DNA from: Desulfococcus multivorans
Lineage (GTDB): Bacteria > Desulfobacterota > Desulfobacteria > Desulfobacterales > Desulfococcaceae
Assembly: GCF_001854245.1 (NCBI RefSeq)
Contig: NZ_CP015381.1
Location: 2,825,001-2,889,000 of the forward strand
Direction: 5' to 3'
Length of the DNA: 64,000 nt
How positions within the stretch are numbered: the first letter of the stretch is position 1; the number at the start of each line of letters is the position of its first letter. The translations under genes and the position numbers were made by a program. Shown in pieces: positions 60,489 through 64,000 of this stretch. The notes beneath the pieces are model-generated. The model was given only the letters and a program-made list of their open reading frames with translations, searched no databases and was not told the origin of the DNA.

Positions 60489-61400
60489 TCAGCCGACGAT
60501 CCTGTCCAGCAGAGACAGGATTTCCCGGATTTTTTTCATCCCGTCCGTCCACTCCCGGGGAATGGCGTCCATTCCCAGATGGGCGGCCAGGACCATGCCC
60601 GTCATGCTTCCCCGGGCCGCGCTGTCGCCGCCGCCCATGACCGCCTGGATCAGGGCTTCCCTGAGGTCGGTTTCGTATTTCGCGATGAGATGGATCACCC
60701 CTGGAAAGACCTGGGGGGTCTCGCAGGCCCGACCGAATTTCCCGATGGCCGCCACGCTCTCTTCATTTCCGGACTTGAGCCCCTCCTCAACCCACATGGC
60801 CACGGGGGTCATCTCAAAAGCCTCGGAAGCCGCCAGACGCTCCACGGCCGCCCTGGGCGATTCACCCTTCAAGACTGCCGCGGTCACCCGGGCAAAAAAC
60901 TCGGCCGTGTCCAGGGTGTTGGGGTCGTCGTGGGTCATCCGGGCCTGGGCCCGGGCCACCTCCGCCAGGCGATCGGCGTCGTCGCCATACAAACCCACCA
61001 GAGGCGCCATCCTCGCAGCGCCGGCAAAATCACCGGTATGGGATCCGGCGTTCTCCGCAGTCTTGCCCTTGGCGTAATAGCCCAGGGTTTTTTTCGTGGC
61101 GCCGTCCACATAACCGTCGTAGTCTTCAAACAACTGCCGCCACCGCCGGGAAAAGTTCTCGAGGTCGAAGGCTTTTCGCTCGGCGACGGAGGTCAGCAGC
61201 ACCAGCATCTGGTCTCCATAATGGGTGAACTCCCCCTTGTCCCGCCTGGGGTGATAGGAATCCGACCCGGGCTTCTCGAGCGTCGTCACCCGCCCGAAAC
61301 GGTTGACGATCTCCTCGACATCGTAGATCCAGTGGGCGCCAAGGGCCAGGGAATCCGCCGCGAATGACGCCAGAACCGCTGCTTTCTTGTTGTCGCTCAT
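60489..61400 (-). CDS. ADP-ribosylglycohydrolase-family protein with altered metal motifs
   Basis: 303 residues. The fold is recognisable from A-A-D-S-L-A-L-G-A-H-W near the N-terminus and G-G-G-D-S-A-A-R-G near residue 262. Typical members have T-D-D-T and G-G-D-x-D-T metal motifs; here they read H-Y-G-D-Q and G-G-G-D-S-A-A-R-G. The protein may belong to a divergent subfamily with a different substrate or may have lost ADP-ribose hydrolysis. ATG at 61400 has GGGAGGACAGC directly upstream; an ATG 21 bases earlier is less likely. Confidence 0.8.
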   Translation of the reverse strand: MSDNKKAAVLASFAADSLALGAHWIYDVEEIVNRFGRVTTLEKPGSDSYHPRRDKGEFTHYGDQMLVLLTSVAERKAFDLENFSRRWRQLFEDYDGYVDGATKKTLGYYAKGKTAENAGSHTGDFAGAARMAPLVGLYGDDADRLAEVARAQARMTHDDPNTLDTAEFFARVTAAVLKGESPRAAVERLAASEAFEMTPVAMWVEEGLKSGNEESVAAIGKFGRACETPQVFPGVIHLIAKYETDLREALIQAVMGGGDSAARGSMTGMVLAAHLGMDAIPREWTDGMKKIREILSLLDRIVG

Positions 61401-61460
61401 GCTGTCCTCCCATGTTTGCATCGTCTTGTGATGCCGTTGTCGAAAAATCGCCCGATGCCG

Positions 61461-61934
61461 CTACTCCTTTTCATGGGTGTGCCCGAGATAGAGGTCCGAA
61501 AAGGTCTTGATGGCCCCCCGGAGCTTGGCCACATTCTCCAGATCCATGGTCTGCTTGCATTTCATGGCGTAGACGAGGATCTGGTGCAGGGCCGCCAGCT
61601 TCTTGTCGTAATCCTTGGCGTCCAGGGCGATGCGCTGGGTCATGAAATACTGGGCGGTCGTGTGCTGAATCTTGTCGGCGTGGAGCTCCTTGTTGTTGAT
61701 CCACCGGACCAGCTGATTATAGTTCACCGGCGTCTTTCCGGAGAGTTCGGTCGCCTGCTGCATCGATTTCTCGATGGTCGTCGCATCCTCCAGCATCATC
61801 TGAATCCGCGCCCCGTCGTCGTAGATGCCGCAGGGAATCTCACAGTGGGCCCACGCCCCGTGAGGCATCACAACCCCCGCCGTCCAGAGGATAACCGTAA
61901 GGATGAAAGACACTGCCGTAAATTTCCTGTTCAT
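61461..61934 (-). CDS. sodN: Nickel superoxide dismutase
   Basis: 157 residues. A signal peptide ends in A-W-A at residue 29, and cleavage there exposes H-C-E-I-P-C-G-I-Y, the nickel hook in which His1, Cys2 and Cys6 bind nickel. The remaining helices (R-I-Q-M-M-L-E-D-A-T-T-I-E, and so on) fit the four-helix NiSOD fold. It disproportionates superoxide. The start at 61934 has AAAGGAGTG; a longer frame upstream lacks family residues. No sodX-type peptidase gene lies beside it, so ordinary signal peptidase I may free the hook. Confidence 0.93.
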   Translation of the reverse strand: MNRKFTAVSFILTVILWTAGVVMPHGAWAHCEIPCGIYDDGARIQMMLEDATTIEKSMQQATELSGKTPVNYNQLVRWINNKELHADKIQHTTAQYFMTQRIALDAKDYDKKLAALHQILVYAMKCKQTMDLENVAKLRGAIKTFSDLYLGHTHEKE

Positions 61935-62210
61935 GACACACTCCTTTCGCTCATGGGTTGAAAAACGGTTTCTGAAGCCTCTCCCACCGGCAGGACGGCT
62001 TTGTCCAAGCCCATCCATCGCCCGGCGGGAGATCCGAGATAAACTAATATATTGCCGAAAACGGAAATGGGAACGGTTGAATTTGAATTCGGCCGTTTCT
62101 ATCTTTCTCTGCAGGGGCATGCCGAAGGCTTCAGGGATGTATCCACGGCTATGGGAACTTTCATGCCCCTCGAGGCTTTACTTTCCAGATACCGTTGTGA
62201 AGTTAACCCG

Positions 62211-62290
62211 ACTTTCGACTTTCACGGGCCGCTGCCGGGAGGATACGGCCCGGCACCTTTTTCCGGTCACCATCATGAAAGTCGAAAAGT
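62211..62290. repeat. Dispersed palindromic element, compact form (copy D)
   Basis: Both ends carry the CGACTTTCA-type sequence in inverted orientation (ACTTTCGACTTTCA at the left, TGAAAGTCGAAAAGT at the right) around a GCCGGGAGGATACGGCCC core. It is the same family as copies A to C but reduced to the outer arms. It ends 24 bases before the ATG of the SleB-like gene. Confidence 0.85.
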
Positions 62291-62313
62291 TGATCCATTC
62301 AGGAGGTTTGACC

Positions 62314-62934
62314 ATGCGCTACATATGGATTGCGGCCTGTCTTGCAATCATCCTTCTCGCAACAGGACTGATATCGGCCGATCAGGAACAGAAAGCGGAA
62401 ACCGCTGAGAGCAAGGCGGCGGTGCTGGAGCAGAAGGCATCGGCCGAGGGCGGCAAAGCATCGCCCATGCCATCCGAAGTTATCACGAAGCCTGAAGCGC
62501 AGGCGGTCGATCCGGCCGGACAGGAGCGCTTGGACGATGCCGTCACCTGCCTTTCCCGGACCATCTACTGGGAGACCAGGGGTGAAGGGGTTGCCGGCAT
62601 GGAAGCCATCGCCAACGTCGTTATGAACCGGCTTGGCCATGAAGGCTTCCCAAACACGATTTGCGGGGTTGTGACGCAAGGCCGCGAAGAGGGTGCCTGC
62701 CAGTTCTCGTGGTGGTGCGACGGCCGTCCGGATGACGCCGAAGAGGAAAAATCCTACGAGATCGCCAAGGAAATCGCTCGAAAAGCCCTCAACCGGCAGC
62801 TGAAGGACCGAACCGGCGAGGCATTGTATTTCCACCACCGGAGAGTCAACCCCGACTGGTCCGCTGAATACCTGAAAACGACAGAGGTGGGCGAGCACAT
62901 CTTCTACAAGCCCCACGGTGGAGAGGCGATGTAG
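62314..62934 (+). CDS. SleB/cell-wall-hydrolase-type secreted protein
   Basis: 206 residues. A signal-anchor or signal peptide covers residues 1-22, followed by a low-complexity alanine/glutamate/lysine region. The C-terminal half holds the hydrolase-2 family core: L-S-R-T-I-Y-W-E-T-R-G-E-G near residue 86 (with the catalytic glutamate), M-E-A-I-A-N-V-V-M-N-R and C-Q-F-S-W-W near residue 132. Such enzymes cleave peptidoglycan. ATG at 62314 has AGGAGGTTTGACC. The stop codon (TAG 62932-62934) lies in a dispersed repeat that starts at 62931. Confidence 0.87.
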   Translation: MRYIWIAACLAIILLATGLISADQEQKAETAESKAAVLEQKASAEGGKASPMPSEVITKPEAQAVDPAGQERLDDAVTCLSRTIYWETRGEGVAGMEAIANVVMNRLGHEGFPNTICGVVTQGREEGACQFSWWCDGRPDDAEEEKSYEIAKEIARKALNRQLKDRTGEALYFHHRRVNPDWSAEYLKTTEVGEHIFYKPHGGEAM

Positions 62935-62996
62935 GGGCGGGCCTACGTGTCCGCCCTGACAACAATGATGGGCAGACACACAGGTCTGCCCCTACT
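62931..62996. repeat. GTAGGGGC-type palindromic repeat overlapping a stop codon
   Basis: Inverted arms GTAGGGGCGGGCCTACGTG... and ...CACAGGTCTGCCCCTAC with a short spacer, a pattern known to recur in many bacterial genomes. It overlaps the end of the SleB-like gene and supplies its TAG. Confidence 0.8.
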
Positions 62997-63116
62997 ACCG
63001 TATCACGGCCTGGGATCAGGCATCAAACGGGCGCTCGAGAAATGGCCTTCCATCGATTTTACCGACGACCATGACGGCTGCCTGTTGGTTCCATGCATCA
63101 AACCGGTGCGGAACCG

Positions 63117-63800
63117 TCAGGCCAACTGTTTCCGTGCAATGGTGAGCAGGTTGGCCGAAACGATCGACGCCCAGACATAGCTTTTGAACGAGCGCCGGCC
63201 CTTCCAGGTGCAGCGGTCCACTCCGAAACTGCGCTTGAGCCGGGATATTCCGGATTCGATGCCCGCCCTGAATCGACGCAGACGCTTTAGACATACTCGC
63301 TCCGGCACATCTCGAGCATTTCCAGGCCGCGCTTTTTGGCAAAGCATACGTCTTTAATCTCCTTTCCTTTTGCAGCCTTCAGATTCTCCCTGGAAGCCAA
63401 TCCACCGTCCAGCGCCGCTTTGAGCGGGTAGCGCCCATAGATCTGCTGTTGCCGATCGAGCATCATCTCTGTCAGGGTGACATCCGCGGGGTTGCCTTCA
63501 ACGATCCGGCAATCGAGGATCAGATTCGACCGGCCGCCGGTAAATATGAAAGGCCGGTTCCTGATAGGTGAAACCGAACAGCCGCAATACCACCGCCGTT
63601 CCGAGGACCTATTCGGCGCTCATGCCTTTTGCCCCGGCGCGACTCGCGCCGGAACATCCTTTGCAAAGATCTTGCAGCACAAACCGGCATATGATAGGTT
63701 TGCCGTCAATGATGCCGGAGACGGCTTCCAACTCTTTGGCTTGGACATGACTGGCGATTTCGGGCATCAGAGGCATTTGCCGGTTCCATTTTTCGCGCAT
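63117..63800 (-). pseudogene. Degraded transposase (ISNCY/IS5-like DDE type)
   Basis: Pieces of one transposase remain in at least three frames. The 63800-63609 part reads M-R-E-K-W-N-R-Q-M-P-L-M-P and ends at a TAG in the usual G-M-S-A-E-Q position. A middle frame gives S-N-L-I-L-D-C-R-I-V-E-G-N-P-A-D and A-L-D-G-G-L-A-S-R-E-N-L. The last frame gives R-R-F-R-A-G-I-E-S-G-I-S and S-Y-V-W-A-S-I-V-S-A-N-L-L. The central region is missing, so there is a nonsense codon, two frameshifts and an internal deletion. Terminal repeats were not recognised. The last 200 bases of the window show no further gene. Confidence 0.82.
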
Positions 63801-64000
63801 TTTGTGTTGGCCCTTTTCTTAGCTTTGGCAGTATTAACGGTTGGTTGGCGCCTTCGTTCATACTACGCTCAGCCTCGAAAAACCAGCACAACCCCTAAGG
63901 TCTGATCTGACCGGGCAGCAAAAGATAACCATGAAAAGCCGAGCTTGGTTCCCGGTCAGAAACCTGCGTTCGACAGTCGTAGATTCACAAAAATATCAAT

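Overview
The window looks like a chromosomal stretch of a sulfate-reducer-type member of the Desulfobacterota (Deltaproteobacteria). This is inferred from gene content, not from a database search: a four-subunit 2-oxoacid:ferredoxin oxidoreductase, formate-tetrahydrofolate ligase, a selenocysteine-containing selenophosphate synthetase, several quinone-type methyltransferases and abundant multiheme/monoheme cytochrome genes. No tRNA, rRNA, CRISPR array or prophage was seen. Only one degraded transposase and a few families of dispersed palindromic repeats mark mobile activity.

Layout. 1-6.1 kb: a P-loop ATPase (cut by the left edge), the 2-oxoacid oxidoreductase operon (delta, alpha, beta, gamma), then cmk-rpsA with its own promoter and terminator. 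6.1-15.7 kb: TsaC/YciO-like protein, guaB-dnaE, a PAS-GGDEF diguanylate cyclase and an RNB-domain exoribonuclease. 15.8-19.7 kb: a heterodimeric ABC exporter with one degenerate ATP site; its second gene carries a perfect 36-bp palindrome inside the coding sequence. 19.8-23.0 kb: selD, whose true reading frame passes through an in-frame TGA followed by a SECIS-like hairpin, then fhs. 23.2-26.5 kb: a DUF2845 protein, a remnant of a hotdog thioesterase, and ubiG/ubiA/ubiE-like genes. 26.6-30.2 kb: a copper-handling cluster (tandem NosL, small membrane protein, FtsX-type permease without an ATPase, FixH-like protein, TauE/SafE-like membrane protein). 30.3-34.0 kb: cysK-cysE and small unknown genes. 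34.1-35.0 kb: a NarL-type response regulator.

35.0-47.7 kb is the most striking block: a minus-strand operon of twelve genes that joins alternative complex III (actB, actC, actD, actF, actA) to a cbb3-type cytochrome oxidase (ccoN, a ccoO fused to a second cytochrome domain, a ccoS-like gene, a short ccoP-anchor-like gene) and ends with a monoheme lipoprotein cytochrome and a CcoI/FixI copper ATPase. Read together with the NosL/FixH-like cluster at 26.6-30.2 kb and the nickel superoxide dismutase at 61.5 kb, it suggests a menaquinol-to-oxygen respiratory branch plus copper delivery and superoxide defence in an otherwise anaerobic lineage.

48-64 kb is more accessory: a second ubiE co-transcribed with a small gene and a zinc-hook Rad50-like ATPase, a CBS-domain protein, an unknown 294-aa protein, a candidate small RNA with promoter and terminator, a MATE transporter, a histone-deacetylase-like enzyme, a YbbA-YbbP-TesA-type module flanked by heptanucleotide repeats, an ADP-ribosylglycohydrolase-like protein, NiSOD, a SleB-type hydrolase and a broken transposase. 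Four copies of one palindromic repeat family (34.1, 48.1, 53.6 and 62.2 kb) tie this half of the window together.
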